Part shown: one piece after another, positions 8,798 through 17,136 of the stretch
Position numbering within the stretch: the first letter of the stretch is position 1
Layout: every line of letters begins with the position of its first letter
Source: Kribbella sp. ALI-6-A
Lineage (GTDB): Bacteria; Actinomycetota; Actinomycetes; Propionibacteriales; Kribbellaceae
Length of the DNA stretch: 64,000 nt
Reading direction: 5' to 3'
Assembly (NCBI RefSeq): GCF_001984195.1
Contig: NZ_MTQN01000011.1
Location: forward strand, 124,001 to 188,000
Program-made: the position numbers and the translations under genes
Notes under the pieces: generated by a model
What the model saw: only the letters and a program-made list of their open reading frames with translations
Told to the model about the DNA's origin: nothing
Databases searched by the model: none

Positions 8798-9568
8798 ATG
8801 ACCACCACGGCACCTCACCACCACCCTGTTCAGCACCCGTCCGACCAGCCCGCGTTGCTGCTCGACGGCATCACCAAGACCTACAAGTCCAAAGCCGGTG
8901 CCGTGGATGCTCTGCGGGGCGTGACGTACCACTTCCGGCGCGGCTCCTACACCGCGGTGATGGGCCCCTCGGGCTCCGGCAAGTCGACGTTGCTGCAATG
9001 TGCGGCCGGCCTCGACAAGCCGACCACCGGCGGAGTCGTGCTCAACGGCGTCCCGCTGCACGGGCTCTCGGAGGTCGCGCTCACCAAACTCCGCCGGGAC
9101 CAGATGGGTTTCGTCTTCCAGGCCTACAATTTGCTGCCCTCGCTCACTGTCTACGACAACGTCGCCCTGCCTTTGCGGCTGACCGGCCGCCGCCCGAAGC
9201 GTGACGACGTCCACAACGTGCTGCAGCAGGTCGGGCTCGAGGACAAGGCCAAGCGCCGCCCGGCCGAGCTGTCCGGCGGCCAGCAGCAACGGGTGGCGAT
9301 CGCCCGCGCGCTGATCACCCACCCGGCCGTCTTCTTCGCCGACGAACCGACCGGCGCCCTGGACAGCAGCACCAGCCGCCAGGTCCTCGAACTGTTGCGC
9401 GCGGCAACCGATCGCAGCGGTCAAACTGTCGTCATGGTCACCCACGACCCGGTCGCCGCGGCGTACGCCGACCGCGTGCTGTTCCTGTCCGACGGCGCCG
9501 TCGCGGGCTCGCTCGACCGGGGCACCCCGCAGCAGATCGCCGCCGCGATGAGCGACCTGGAACGCTGA
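8798..9568 (+). CDS. ABC transporter ATPase (MacB/LolD type)
   Basis: The 256-residue ATPase has all motor motifs: Walker A GPSGSGKST, Q-loop VFQAYNLLPSL, signature LSGGQQQRVAIARAL, Walker B VFFADEPTGALD and the H-loop VTHDP. It belongs to the family that works with FtsX-like permeases in lipoprotein extraction, antimicrobial-peptide resistance or signalling. The ATG at 8798 begins a His-rich stretch (TTTAPHHHPV). The last base of its TGA is the first base of the permease ATG, so the two are translationally coupled. Confidence 0.93.
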   Translation: MTTTAPHHHPVQHPSDQPALLLDGITKTYKSKAGAVDALRGVTYHFRRGSYTAVMGPSGSGKSTLLQCAAGLDKPTTGGVVLNGVPLHGLSEVALTKLRRDQMGFVFQAYNLLPSLTVYDNVALPLRLTGRRPKRDDVHNVLQQVGLEDKAKRRPAELSGGQQQRVAIARALITHPAVFFADEPTGALDSSTSRQVLELLRAATDRSGQTVVMVTHDPVAAAYADRVLFLSDGAVAGSLDRGTPQQIAAAMSDLER

Positions 9569-11544
9569 TGTTCTTCCTCAGCCGCCGCACCGTCAGCCGG
9601 CACCGCTCCCTGTACGCCGGCTCCTTCGTCGCCCTCGCCGTCGGGGTCTTCCTGCTCGGCCTGGCCGCGACCGCCACCGCCGCCACCATCGCGTACGACG
9701 CCCCGCCCGGCAGCACCATCGCCGTTCACCTCCCCGGCGGCGACGGGGTCGATCCGCACACCGTGCAGATCAGTCCCACCGGCGAGGACGCCTCCGGACT
9801 GCAGGTCGTGCTCAGCATGGTCGGTACGATTTGCGGGTTCATCACGATCTTCGTGATCGCCAGCACGTTCGCGTTCGCCGTCGCGTCCCGCCGACGGGAG
9901 ATCGGCCTGCTCCGGCTGGTCGGCGCGACGCCGCGGCAGATCCGCCGGATGATCCTCGGCGAGGCGCTCGTCGTGGCGCTCGCCGCGTCCTTCACGGGCG
10001 CCCTACTGGCTCAGCTGGCGACGCCGCTGCTGCTCGCGAAGGCGTCGTACTCGGAGCTGGCGCCGGTGAAGCTGGAGCCGGCCAGTCCGTGGGTTCCGCT
10101 GGCGATCGCGATGGGGATCGGGCTTATCGTCGCGATGCTCGGCGCCCGCTCGGCCGCTCGGCGCGCCGGCAAGATCGGCGCCGTCGACGCGCTGCGCGAG
10201 GCCGCGCTGGAGCCGCCGCGGATCGGTCCGGTGCGGGTGGTCTTCGGTGGTCTGGTGCTGGCCGGTTCGATCGTGCTGCTGGCGCTGATCCAGCCGGGGA
10301 CCGGTGAAGGGGTGATCCCGCTGGCGATGTTCACGCCGATGCTGCTGGTGATCGCGCTCACCCTGCTCGCGCCGCTGGTCGTGCCCGCGGTCGGCCGCTT
10401 GCTCGCCGTACCGCTGGTGGCCTGGACCAACGTCTCCGGCCGGCTCGCCAAGAGCAACGTCGTCGCGGCACCTCGCCGTACGGCGTCGCTGGCGGCTCCG
10501 ATCCTGGCGATCTCCGCGATCGCCGGGTCGATGGTGCTCACGCTCAGCTTCGCCGCCGACGCCTCGGTCGCCACCATCCGCGAGACCCTGTTCGCGCCGG
10601 TGGTCGTCACTGACACCGGCGCCGCGGAGAACCTCGGAGAGCGCGTTCTCGGGACCTCGGGCGTTTCCGCCGTCGACGGCGCGATCCCGCTCACGGTGAT
10701 CCGCACGAGCAGCGACTCCGCCGACCTCGAGGACGCCGAAGGCATCGACCCGGCCGTGGCGCCACGGGCCCGCCGGCTGGAAGTGCTCTCCGGCGATCTC
10801 GGCGCGCTCTCCGCAGGCAACACCGTTGCCATCAGCAAGGAACTCGCCGGGTACGAGGGCTACCGGGTCGGCTCCGAGATTCCGGTCACCTTCCTCGACG
10901 GCCGCGCCGCGCGGCTGAAGGTGGTCGCGATCGTCCGGACCGCGGCCGAGGTGAACGCCTCGATGCTCGTCTCGCAGGACCTGGCGCGGGCTCACGCCCC
11001 GAAGGCTCAGCCCGTCCGGTGGTTCGTGCTGCCCGAGCCCGGCGTCGATCACCACACCTTGCTCGACGCTCTCAACAACATCCCCGGCGCCCGCGCCGTA
11101 CCCGCCGCCACCTGGGAGGCCGAACAGGGGCAGGGCGTCCGCGACGGCAACAAGCTCGGCCTGCTCCTGCTGCTCGGTCCTGCCGCGCTCTACAGCGCGA
11201 TCGCGATCGTGAACACGCTGCTGATGGGCAGCCTCCAGCGCGGTCGCGAGTTCGTCACCTCCCGCCTGCTCGGCGCCACGCCCGCGCAGATCCGCCGAAT
11301 GGTGCTCTGGGAGTCCACGCTGGTCGGCGCGGTCGCCCTCACGCTCGGCACGGTCATCACGGTCACCGTCGGCGCCCTGATCCGCAACGCGATGACCGAC
11401 GGACTCAACCAGGTCCCGGTCACCGTGCCCTGGATCACCCTGCTCGGCATCGCCGTCATCTGTCTGGTCCTGGCCGCCGGGTCGGCGCTCGCGCCAACAG
11501 CCTTCATCCTGCGTCACTCGCATCCCTCGGCCGCCGCGGAGTAA
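9568..11544 (+). CDS. FtsX-like ABC permease
   Basis: The 658-residue permease has one N-terminal helix, a first FtsX core at about 85-210 (containing FVIASTFAFAVASRRREIGLLRLVGATPRQIRRMILGE), a second membrane block near 225-320, a large extracytoplasmic region at about 330-520, and a C-terminal FtsX core with the repeated signature FVTSRLLGATPAQIRRMV. It forms a mechanotransmission-type transporter with the ATPase encoded upstream. Together with the divergent two-component system this resembles Bce/Vra-like or LolCDE-like modules. The substrate is not evident. A small secreted repeat protein is encoded 144 nt downstream. Confidence 0.9.
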   Translation: MFFLSRRTVSRHRSLYAGSFVALAVGVFLLGLAATATAATIAYDAPPGSTIAVHLPGGDGVDPHTVQISPTGEDASGLQVVLSMVGTICGFITIFVIASTFAFAVASRRREIGLLRLVGATPRQIRRMILGEALVVALAASFTGALLAQLATPLLLAKASYSELAPVKLEPASPWVPLAIAMGIGLIVAMLGARSAARRAGKIGAVDALREAALEPPRIGPVRVVFGGLVLAGSIVLLALIQPGTGEGVIPLAMFTPMLLVIALTLLAPLVVPAVGRLLAVPLVAWTNVSGRLAKSNVVAAPRRTASLAAPILAISAIAGSMVLTLSFAADASVATIRETLFAPVVVTDTGAAENLGERVLGTSGVSAVDGAIPLTVIRTSSDSADLEDAEGIDPAVAPRARRLEVLSGDLGALSAGNTVAISKELAGYEGYRVGSEIPVTFLDGRAARLKVVAIVRTAAEVNASMLVSQDLARAHAPKAQPVRWFVLPEPGVDHHTLLDALNNIPGARAVPAATWEAEQGQGVRDGNKLGLLLLLGPAALYSAIAIVNTLLMGSLQRGREFVTSRLLGATPAQIRRMVLWESTLVGAVALTLGTVITVTVGALIRNAMTDGLNQVPVTVPWITLLGIAVICLVLAAGSALAPTAFILRHSHPSAAAE

Positions 11545-11648
11545 CACGCGGCGTACAGCTGGGCCAACACTTCGATCTGGACGACACCCGGCGGTCGGCG
11601 GCCCGCGATCCGCGGACGATCGGAACGCCGGTCCGGCCGGTGGGACCT

Positions 11649-11671
11649 CCGCCGGCTGAACAGGCCGGCGG
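11649..11671 (+). promoter_or_regulatory. Hairpin just upstream of the repeat-protein RBS
   Basis: A 7-bp perfect stem (CCGCCGG / CCGGCGG, 9-nt loop) ends five bases before the Shine-Dalgarno of the 11689 gene. It could attenuate read-through from the permease gene or influence translation of the peptide. There is no U-tract, so it is not a classical terminator. Confidence 0.4.
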
Positions 11672-11688
11672 ACGAGAAAGGAACCACC

Positions 11689-11925
11689 ATGCGCAAACGA
11701 CTGATCGCCGGCGCCCTGCTCACCGCGGGGCTGCTCGCCGTCCCGGCCACCGCCCTGGCCGACGACTCCGTCCGCATCACCAGCGGCACCACTGATTCGG
11801 TCCGGATCACCAGCGACACCACCGACTCGGTCCGCATCACCAGCGACACCACCGACTCGGTCCGGATCACGGCCGACTCGGTCCGGATCACCTCCGGGCC
11901 GTCGCCGGACGACAAGATCTGGTGA
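11689..11925 (+). CDS. Secreted DSVRIT-repeat small protein
   Basis: I do not recognise this 78-residue protein. It begins with a classical Sec signal peptide (MRKRLIAGALLTAGLLAVPA), probably cleaved after ALA at residue 24. The mature part of about 54 residues is almost entirely repeats. Three 10-residue units start at 26, 36 and 46 (DSVRITSGTT, then DSVRITSDTT twice), followed by shortened units at 56 and 63 and a PSPDDKIW tail. It contains no cysteine. The start is supported by AAAGGA six bases before the ATG. A GC-rich hairpin follows the stop. It lies 144 nt after the FtsX permease and is co-oriented, so it may be read from that operon or from its own promoter. A link to the ABC transporter or the two-component system is inference from position only. 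The repeat pattern suggests a beta-rich, possibly surface-associated or binding peptide. Confidence 0.75.
   Translation: MRKRLIAGALLTAGLLAVPATALADDSVRITSGTTDSVRITSDTTDSVRITSDTTDSVRITADSVRITSGPSPDDKIW
11764..11898 (+). repeat. In-frame tandem repeat, five copies of a DSVRIT-coding unit
   Basis: Three copies of a 30-nt unit, one 21-nt unit and a final 24-nt unit lie head to tail, all in the reading frame of the small secreted protein. Copies differ mainly at synonymous positions (GTCCGC versus GTCCGG; GAT versus GAC), so the repeated peptide appears to be conserved more tightly than the DNA. Confidence 0.9.
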
Positions 11926-11932
11926 TGCCCGG

Positions 11933-11962
11933 CCGGGGTCCGTTCGCACGGGCGGACCCCGG
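11933..11962 (+). terminator. GC-rich hairpin after the repeat protein
   Basis: A 10-bp perfect stem (CCGGGGTCCG at 11933-11942 pairing with 11953-11962) with a 10-nt loop starts seven bases after the stop codon. It has no T-tract, as is common for actinobacterial terminators. Confidence 0.6.
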
Positions 11963-12192
11963 CGCCGGCCGTCGCCCGGCCTCACGCGAGCACGCGGCTC
12001 CTCCTGCTCGCCGAGCCGGCGGCCGGGACACATCCGGCGGGCCGGCGCCGGTTGTCCGTACGGCGTCGTAGGGTTGGCGCGATTGGGCCGGGTCGCTGCC
12101 GCGCATCGTGGCGGGGACCGGGGACAATGGCGCTGCCGCCCGACCGCCGCGGCACGTAACAGCCGGCATCACCGAGGAGTACACAGACCCGC

Positions 12193-14643
12193 ATGGCACG
12201 CCGTTCCAGCACCACCGCCGAACCGGAGGACTTCGAGGAGCGCATCCTCGACGTCGACGTCTCCGACGAGATGCGCACCAGCTTCCTGGAGTACGCCTAC
12301 TCGGTGATCTACTCCCGGGCGCTGCCGGACGCCCGGGACGGCCTGAAGCCGGTGCAGCGGCGGATCCTGTTCTCGATGGCGGAGAACAACATCCGCCCCG
12401 ACCGCGGGCACGTGAAGTCGGCCCGCGTCGTCGGTGAGGTGATGGGTAAGTACCACCCGCACGGTGACGGCGCGATCTACGACGCCCTGGTCCGGACCGC
12501 GCAGCCGTGGTCGATGCGGGTCCCGCTGATCGACGGCCACGGAAACTTCGGCTCGCTCGACGACGGCCCGGCCGCGATGCGTTACACCGAGTGCCGGATG
12601 GCGCCCTCGGCGCTGGCGATGACCGACGGTCTCGACGAGGACGTCGTCGACTTCAAGCCCAACTACGACGGCCGCGAGGAAGAGCCGTCGGTGCTGCCGG
12701 CCGCCTTCCCGAACCTGCTGGTCAACGGCGCCGCCGGCATCGCGGTCGGCATGGCGACCAACATGGCGCCGCACAACCTGGTCGAGGTGATCCAGGCGCT
12801 GCGGCACCTGATCAAGCACCCGAACGCCGGCCTCGACGACCTGATGCGCTTCATTCCCGGCCCCGACCTGCCCACCGGCGGCAAGATCGTCGGCCTGGAA
12901 GGCATCAAGGACGCCTACGCGGCGGGCCGCGGCAGCTTCAAGATGCGGGCCACCGCCCGGATCGAGAACGTCACCCCCCGGCGCAAGGGCATCGTGGTCA
13001 CCGAGCTGCCGTACACGGTCGGCCCGGAGAAGGTGATCGAGAAGATCAAGACCCTGGTCCAGGCCAAGAAGCTGCAGGGCATCGCCGACGTCAAGGACCT
13101 GACCGACCGCAGCCACGGCACCCGGCTGGTGATCGAGGTCAAGAACGGCTTCGTGCCCGAGGCGCTGCTGGAGCAGCTCTACAAGCTGACCCCGCTGGAG
13201 GACTCGTTCTCGATCAACGCGGTCTGCCTGGTCGACGGCCAGCCCCGCACGCTCGGCCTGCGCGAGCTGCTGGACGTCTACCTGCAGCACCGCTTCGACG
13301 TGACCCGGCGGCGCAGCGAGTTCCGCCGCAAGAAGGCGCAGGACCGGCTGCACATCGTCGACGGTCTGCTGATCGCGATCCTGGACATCGACGAGGTGAT
13401 CCAGATCATCCGCACCAGCGACGACGCGAGCGCCGCGCGGACCCGGCTGATCGACATCTACGACCTGTCCGAGGTCCAGGCCAACTACATCCTGGACATG
13501 CCGCTGCGCCGGCTGACCAAGTTCAGCAAGCTGGAGCTGGAGACCGAGAAGGCCGAGCTCGAGCGCGAGATCGAGAAGCTGACCGCGATCCTCGAGGACG
13601 AGACGCTGCTGCGCAAGATCGTCTCCGAGGAACTGGCCGACATCGCCAAGACCTACGGCACCCCGCGCCGCACGGTGTTGCTGGAGTCGTCGGGCGCGGC
13701 CAAGACCGCCGCCGTACCGCTCGAGGTCACCGACGACCCGTGCTGGGTGCTGATGAGCTCGACCGGTCTGCTCGCCCGGACCAACGGCGTCGAGCCGTTC
13801 GGACCAGGTGACAGCCGCGCCAAGCACGACGCGATCGTGTCGGCGATCAAGAGCACCGCCCGCGGCCAGTACGGGCTGGTCACCAGCGCCGGCCGGCTGA
13901 TCCGGCTGGAGTCGCTCGACCTTCCCGCCGTCCCGACCACGGCCAGCGCGCCGAACCTCCAGGGCGGCGCGCCGATCGCCGAGTTCGTCGAGCTGGAGCC
14001 GGGAGAGCGCGCTCTCGCGCTCACCACGCTGGACCCGGAGTCCGTCGGCCTCGCTGTCGGTACGGCGACCGGCGTGGTCAAGCGCGTCGTCCCCGACCAC
14101 CTGAGCAACCGCGACTCGTGGGAGATCATCCGGCTCGCCGACGGCGACGAGGTGGTCGGCGCGGTCGAGCTGGCCACCGGCGAGGAGGAGCTCTGCTTCA
14201 TCGCCAGCGACGCGCAACTGCTGCACTTCAACGCCTCGGTCGTGCGTCCCCAGGGCCGTACGGCGGGCGGTATGGCCGGCATCCGGTTGTCGGCCGGAGC
14301 GAAGGTCGTCTACTTCGGCGCGGTCGACGCCGCCCGCGAGGCGCACGTCGTCACGATCGCCGGCTCCTCCTCGGCGCTGCCGGGCACGGAGGTCGGCGCG
14401 GTCAAGGTGACGCCGTTCAGCGAGTACCCGGCCAAGGGCCGCGGCACCGGTGGTGTGCGCTGCCAGCGGCTGCTCAAGGGCGAGGACGGGCTGCTGTTCG
14501 GCTTCGTCGGCACGGCGCCGGTGAAGGCCAGCGCGACCAGCGGCGCGCCGGTGGACCTGCCGCCGATCGACCCGCGGCGCGACGGTTCCGGCGTACCGGT
14601 GGCGCAGCCGATCGCTGCCTGCGCCCCGGACCTGGCAGGCTGA
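12193..14643 (+). CDS. parC: DNA topoisomerase IV subunit A (ParC-type)
   Basis: The 816-residue type IIA topoisomerase A subunit cuts and rejoins DNA with ATPase subunit ParE (27293-29377). The breakage domain has the ALPDARDGLKPVQRRIL motif at 43-59, the HPHGDGAIYDALVR helix at 88-101 and the active-site Tyr131 in AMRYTECRM. The C-terminal half is a degenerate beta-pinwheel (residues about 500-810). It lacks the canonical QRRGGKG GyrA-box, which is expected of a decatenating topoisomerase IV rather than gyrase. The residue aligned with E. coli GyrA Ser83 is Gly93, while the Asp87 equivalent (Asp97) is kept. The ATG follows GAGGAG. A lipoprotein gene starts four bases after the stop. A second gyrA for true gyrase should exist elsewhere in the genome. 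Confidence 0.93.
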   Translation: MARRSSTTAEPEDFEERILDVDVSDEMRTSFLEYAYSVIYSRALPDARDGLKPVQRRILFSMAENNIRPDRGHVKSARVVGEVMGKYHPHGDGAIYDALVRTAQPWSMRVPLIDGHGNFGSLDDGPAAMRYTECRMAPSALAMTDGLDEDVVDFKPNYDGREEEPSVLPAAFPNLLVNGAAGIAVGMATNMAPHNLVEVIQALRHLIKHPNAGLDDLMRFIPGPDLPTGGKIVGLEGIKDAYAAGRGSFKMRATARIENVTPRRKGIVVTELPYTVGPEKVIEKIKTLVQAKKLQGIADVKDLTDRSHGTRLVIEVKNGFVPEALLEQLYKLTPLEDSFSINAVCLVDGQPRTLGLRELLDVYLQHRFDVTRRRSEFRRKKAQDRLHIVDGLLIAILDIDEVIQIIRTSDDASAARTRLIDIYDLSEVQANYILDMPLRRLTKFSKLELETEKAELEREIEKLTAILEDETLLRKIVSEELADIAKTYGTPRRTVLLESSGAAKTAAVPLEVTDDPCWVLMSSTGLLARTNGVEPFGPGDSRAKHDAIVSAIKSTARGQYGLVTSAGRLIRLESLDLPAVPTTASAPNLQGGAPIAEFVELEPGERALALTTLDPESVGLAVGTATGVVKRVVPDHLSNRDSWEIIRLADGDEVVGAVELATGEEELCFIASDAQLLHFNASVVRPQGRTAGGMAGIRLSAGAKVVYFGAVDAAREAHVVTIAGSSSALPGTEVGAVKVTPFSEYPAKGRGTGGVRCQRLLKGEDGLLFGFVGTAPVKASATSGAPVDLPPIDPRRDGSGVPVAQPIAACAPDLAG

Positions 14644-14647
14644 GGTC

Positions 14648-15352
14648 ATGAACAGACTGGTCGCGGTCGGCGCGGTGCTGGTGCTCGCCCTGACCGGCTG
14701 TACGGACAACAAGGACAGCGACGGCGACGGCAAGAAGGGCGACGACCCGGTCGCGCTGCTGACCGAGGTCAAGAAGACGATCGACGAAGCGGCCAGCGTG
14801 CACGTCGTCCTGGCCGGCCGTGACCTGCCCGACACCGCCCAGACGCTGGCCAACGGGGACGGCGTCGCGACCCACGCTCCGGCGTTCAAGGGCAAGCTGA
14901 CCGTGCGGGCCGCGGGGTCGCCGATCGACGCCGAGGTGGTCGCGGTCGGCGGCAAGGTCTACGCCAAGCTGCCGTTCACGCCGAAGTTCATCGAGCTGCC
15001 GCCGGAGCAACTGGCCGGTCTCGGCGCGCCCGACCCGGCGATCCTGCTCGACCCGGACAAGGGCGTCACCTCGGTGCTGCCGACGTTGAAGGACCCGGCG
15101 ATCAAGGGCGAGACGCGGGACGGCTCGAAGGTGCTGACCGAGGTCACCGGCGCGGTCCAGGGCAAGACGCTGCAGGGCATCTTCCCGAAGGCGCCGGCCG
15201 ATCAGGACTTCCCGAGCACGTTCAAGATCGACAAGGACACCAAGCAGTTGGTGTCGGCAACGATCACCGGTCCGTTCTACGACGGCGCGACCAGCAGCTA
15301 CGACCTCACCCTGGACCGGTACGGCGAGCAGGTCGAGATCACCAAGCCGTGA
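14648..15352 (+). CDS. LppX/LprAFG-type lipoprotein
   Basis: The 234-residue lipoprotein has a type II signal peptide with lipobox LTGC at residues 15-18, an acidic Lys/Asp linker, and a single LppX_LprAFG domain. The start AVALLTEVKKTIDEAASVHVVL-like helix, AFKGKLTVRAAGSPIDAEVVAVGGKVYAKL and the C-terminal strand YDLTLDRYGEQVEI fit mycobacterial LprG/LppX, whose fold is a hydrophobic cup that binds lipids. It is followed 34 nt later by an MFS gene resembling P55, exactly as lprG is followed by Rv1410c in mycobacteria. I infer that the pair exports or handles a lipid at the cell envelope. Confidence 0.85.
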   Translation: MNRLVAVGAVLVLALTGCTDNKDSDGDGKKGDDPVALLTEVKKTIDEAASVHVVLAGRDLPDTAQTLANGDGVATHAPAFKGKLTVRAAGSPIDAEVVAVGGKVYAKLPFTPKFIELPPEQLAGLGAPDPAILLDPDKGVTSVLPTLKDPAIKGETRDGSKVLTEVTGAVQGKTLQGIFPKAPADQDFPSTFKIDKDTKQLVSATITGPFYDGATSSYDLTLDRYGEQVEITKP

Positions 15353-15386
15353 GCCGAGCGAGCCACGCCCCGGCCCAGGAGCACGG

Positions 15387-17090
15387 GTGAGCGGGCGGCC
15401 CGAGCCCGTACCCCGCCCCTCCACAGGCACGGGCGCGGCCGGGCATCCGCGAGCCCGTCTCACCCTCGCTTCGATCGCGGTCGCGTTCGCCGCGGCCGAC
15501 ACCTACGTCGTCGTGCTCGCGCTGCCGGACATGATGGCGGGCGTCGGGCTGTCCGCGGACCAGCTGCAACGGGCCGCGCCGATCGTGTCCGGCTTCCTGC
15601 TCGGCTACATCGCGGTGCTGCCCCTGATCGGGCGGATCACCGACGTCGTCGGCCGGACGCCGGTCCTGGTCGGCGCGCTCCTGCTGTTCGCCGTCGGCTC
15701 GCTGATCACCGCGGCGGCGTACGACCTCTCACTCGTCGTCACCGGCCGTTTCCTGCAAGGCATCGGCGGCGGTGGACTCGTCCCGGCGACGCTCGCTCTC
15801 GTCGCCGACCTCTGGCCACCTGACCGACGCGGACTCCCGCTCGGCGTGGTCGGCGCCGTTCAGGAGCTCGGATCGGTTCTCGGCCCGCTGCTCGGCGCCG
15901 CCGTACTGGCTGTCGCCGACTGGCGCTGGATCTTCTGGCTCAACCTGATCGTCGCGGTCGTTCTCGCGATCCTGCTGCGCGGCCGGCAACGACCACCGGT
16001 GTCAGCGGCCGTCGGGTTGCTCGCCTGCATCGCGCTCGGGCTCACGCTGACCGCGCCAGAGCGACTGGCGACCGGCGTGACGCTCGGGCTGCCGTTCGTT
16101 CCCTTCACCGGCGACTCGAGGCTGCTCACGCCGATCGGCCTGATCACCGCACTCCTGCTGCTCGCGTGGCTCGCACTCCTCCTCCGGAAGACCAACCTCC
16201 GCGCGCTCACCCAGATCGACCTGACCGGCGCACTGCTTCTCGCCCTCGCCCTGGCCGGCGTCGTACTGGCTTTCGCCACCGCCGACCCCGAGCGCGAGGT
16301 CCTCTCCCCCGCCGGCCCGTGGCTGCTCGTCGGAGCGGCAGTCTTCGCCGTGGCCTTCGCACTCTGGCAGCGCCGTACGCCGCGTGCGATCGTCCCCGTC
16401 GGTCTGCTCCGCGACAAGGCGGCCTGGGGATCTTTGGTGGTCAGCTTCCTCGTCGGCGCCGCTCTGATCGCGGCCCTCGTCGACATCCCCGTCTTCGCCC
16501 GTACGACGCAAGGCGGCGGCCAGCTCGCCGCCGCGCTCGTCCTGCTCCGGTTCCTGGTCGCGCTGCCGATCGGCGCGGTCGTCGGCGGCTGGCTGACCCG
16601 CCGCTACGGCCTCGGGCTGATCACCGCCGCGGGGCTGGCGCTGGCCGGCGCGATGTTCGCCTTGATGGCGTTCTGGGACCGCGACGCGCTCGACACCGCA
16701 CCCGCGACGCTCGTGCTGCTCGGCTGCGGGTTCGGCTTCGGCCTCGCCCTGTCGCCGGTCAACACGGCGATGCTCGGCGCCACCCCGCACGACAGCCACG
16801 GACTCGTCAGCGCACTGGTCGTCGTTGCCCGGATGGTCGGGATGCTGGTCGGCGTCTCGGCCCTCACCGCGATCGGCCTCCGCCGGTACTACGCGCTGGC
16901 CGAGGACGTCCCCTCCCCGAACGAGCTGTGCCCGGCCAGTCCCGGCACCTGCCGGCCGTTCGTCGACGCGCTGCGCGAGGCGGCGATTTCACAACTGCAC
17001 ACGATCTTCGCCGGGGCCGCGGTCTGCGCGTTCGCGGCCGCCGTACTGGCGGTGGTGCTGCTCGGACGGCGGCGCGCTGTCCGCGGGTGA
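15387..17090 (+). CDS. MFS transporter resembling P55 (Rv1410c)
   Basis: The 567-residue major facilitator protein has about 14 membrane helices. The first helix carries AADTYVVVLALPDMM, close to the DTYVVV of mycobacterial P55. Other shared stretches are LLGYIAVLPLIGRITDVVGR (motif A), GRFLQGIGGGGLVPATLALVADLW and AVQELGSVLGPL. P55 works with the lipoprotein LprG in triacylglyceride export and intrinsic drug tolerance. The same gene pair is present here, so a similar lipid-export role is plausible, although P55 itself was first described as a drug pump. The start is the GTG at 15387, chosen because it gives the short cytosolic tail expected before helix 1. Confidence 0.85.
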   Translation: MSGRPEPVPRPSTGTGAAGHPRARLTLASIAVAFAAADTYVVVLALPDMMAGVGLSADQLQRAAPIVSGFLLGYIAVLPLIGRITDVVGRTPVLVGALLLFAVGSLITAAAYDLSLVVTGRFLQGIGGGGLVPATLALVADLWPPDRRGLPLGVVGAVQELGSVLGPLLGAAVLAVADWRWIFWLNLIVAVVLAILLRGRQRPPVSAAVGLLACIALGLTLTAPERLATGVTLGLPFVPFTGDSRLLTPIGLITALLLLAWLALLLRKTNLRALTQIDLTGALLLALALAGVVLAFATADPEREVLSPAGPWLLVGAAVFAVAFALWQRRTPRAIVPVGLLRDKAAWGSLVVSFLVGAALIAALVDIPVFARTTQGGGQLAAALVLLRFLVALPIGAVVGGWLTRRYGLGLITAAGLALAGAMFALMAFWDRDALDTAPATLVLLGCGFGFGLALSPVNTAMLGATPHDSHGLVSALVVVARMVGMLVGVSALTAIGLRRYYALAEDVPSPNELCPASPGTCRPFVDALREAAISQLHTIFAGAAVCAFAAAVLAVVLLGRRRAVRG

Positions 17091-17136
17091 CGACCGTCAT
17101 GGGGATCCGGTCCCGGCTCGCGTAACGTTGAGCACT

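Noticed and set aside
11764..11898. The tandem repeat as a CRISPR array or microsatellite
   Set aside because: Units are contiguous with no unique spacers and keep the reading frame of a signal-peptide protein, so a coding repeat is the simpler explanation.
12169..14955. A 928-codon minus-strand frame over parC
   Set aside because: It is the antisense of a clear topoisomerase subunit and carries no motif of its own.
16825..17136. An upstream extension of the sucrase/ferredoxin-like protein
   Set aside because: It overlaps the end of the P55-like transporter in another frame and lacks family similarity; GTG 17137 fits better.
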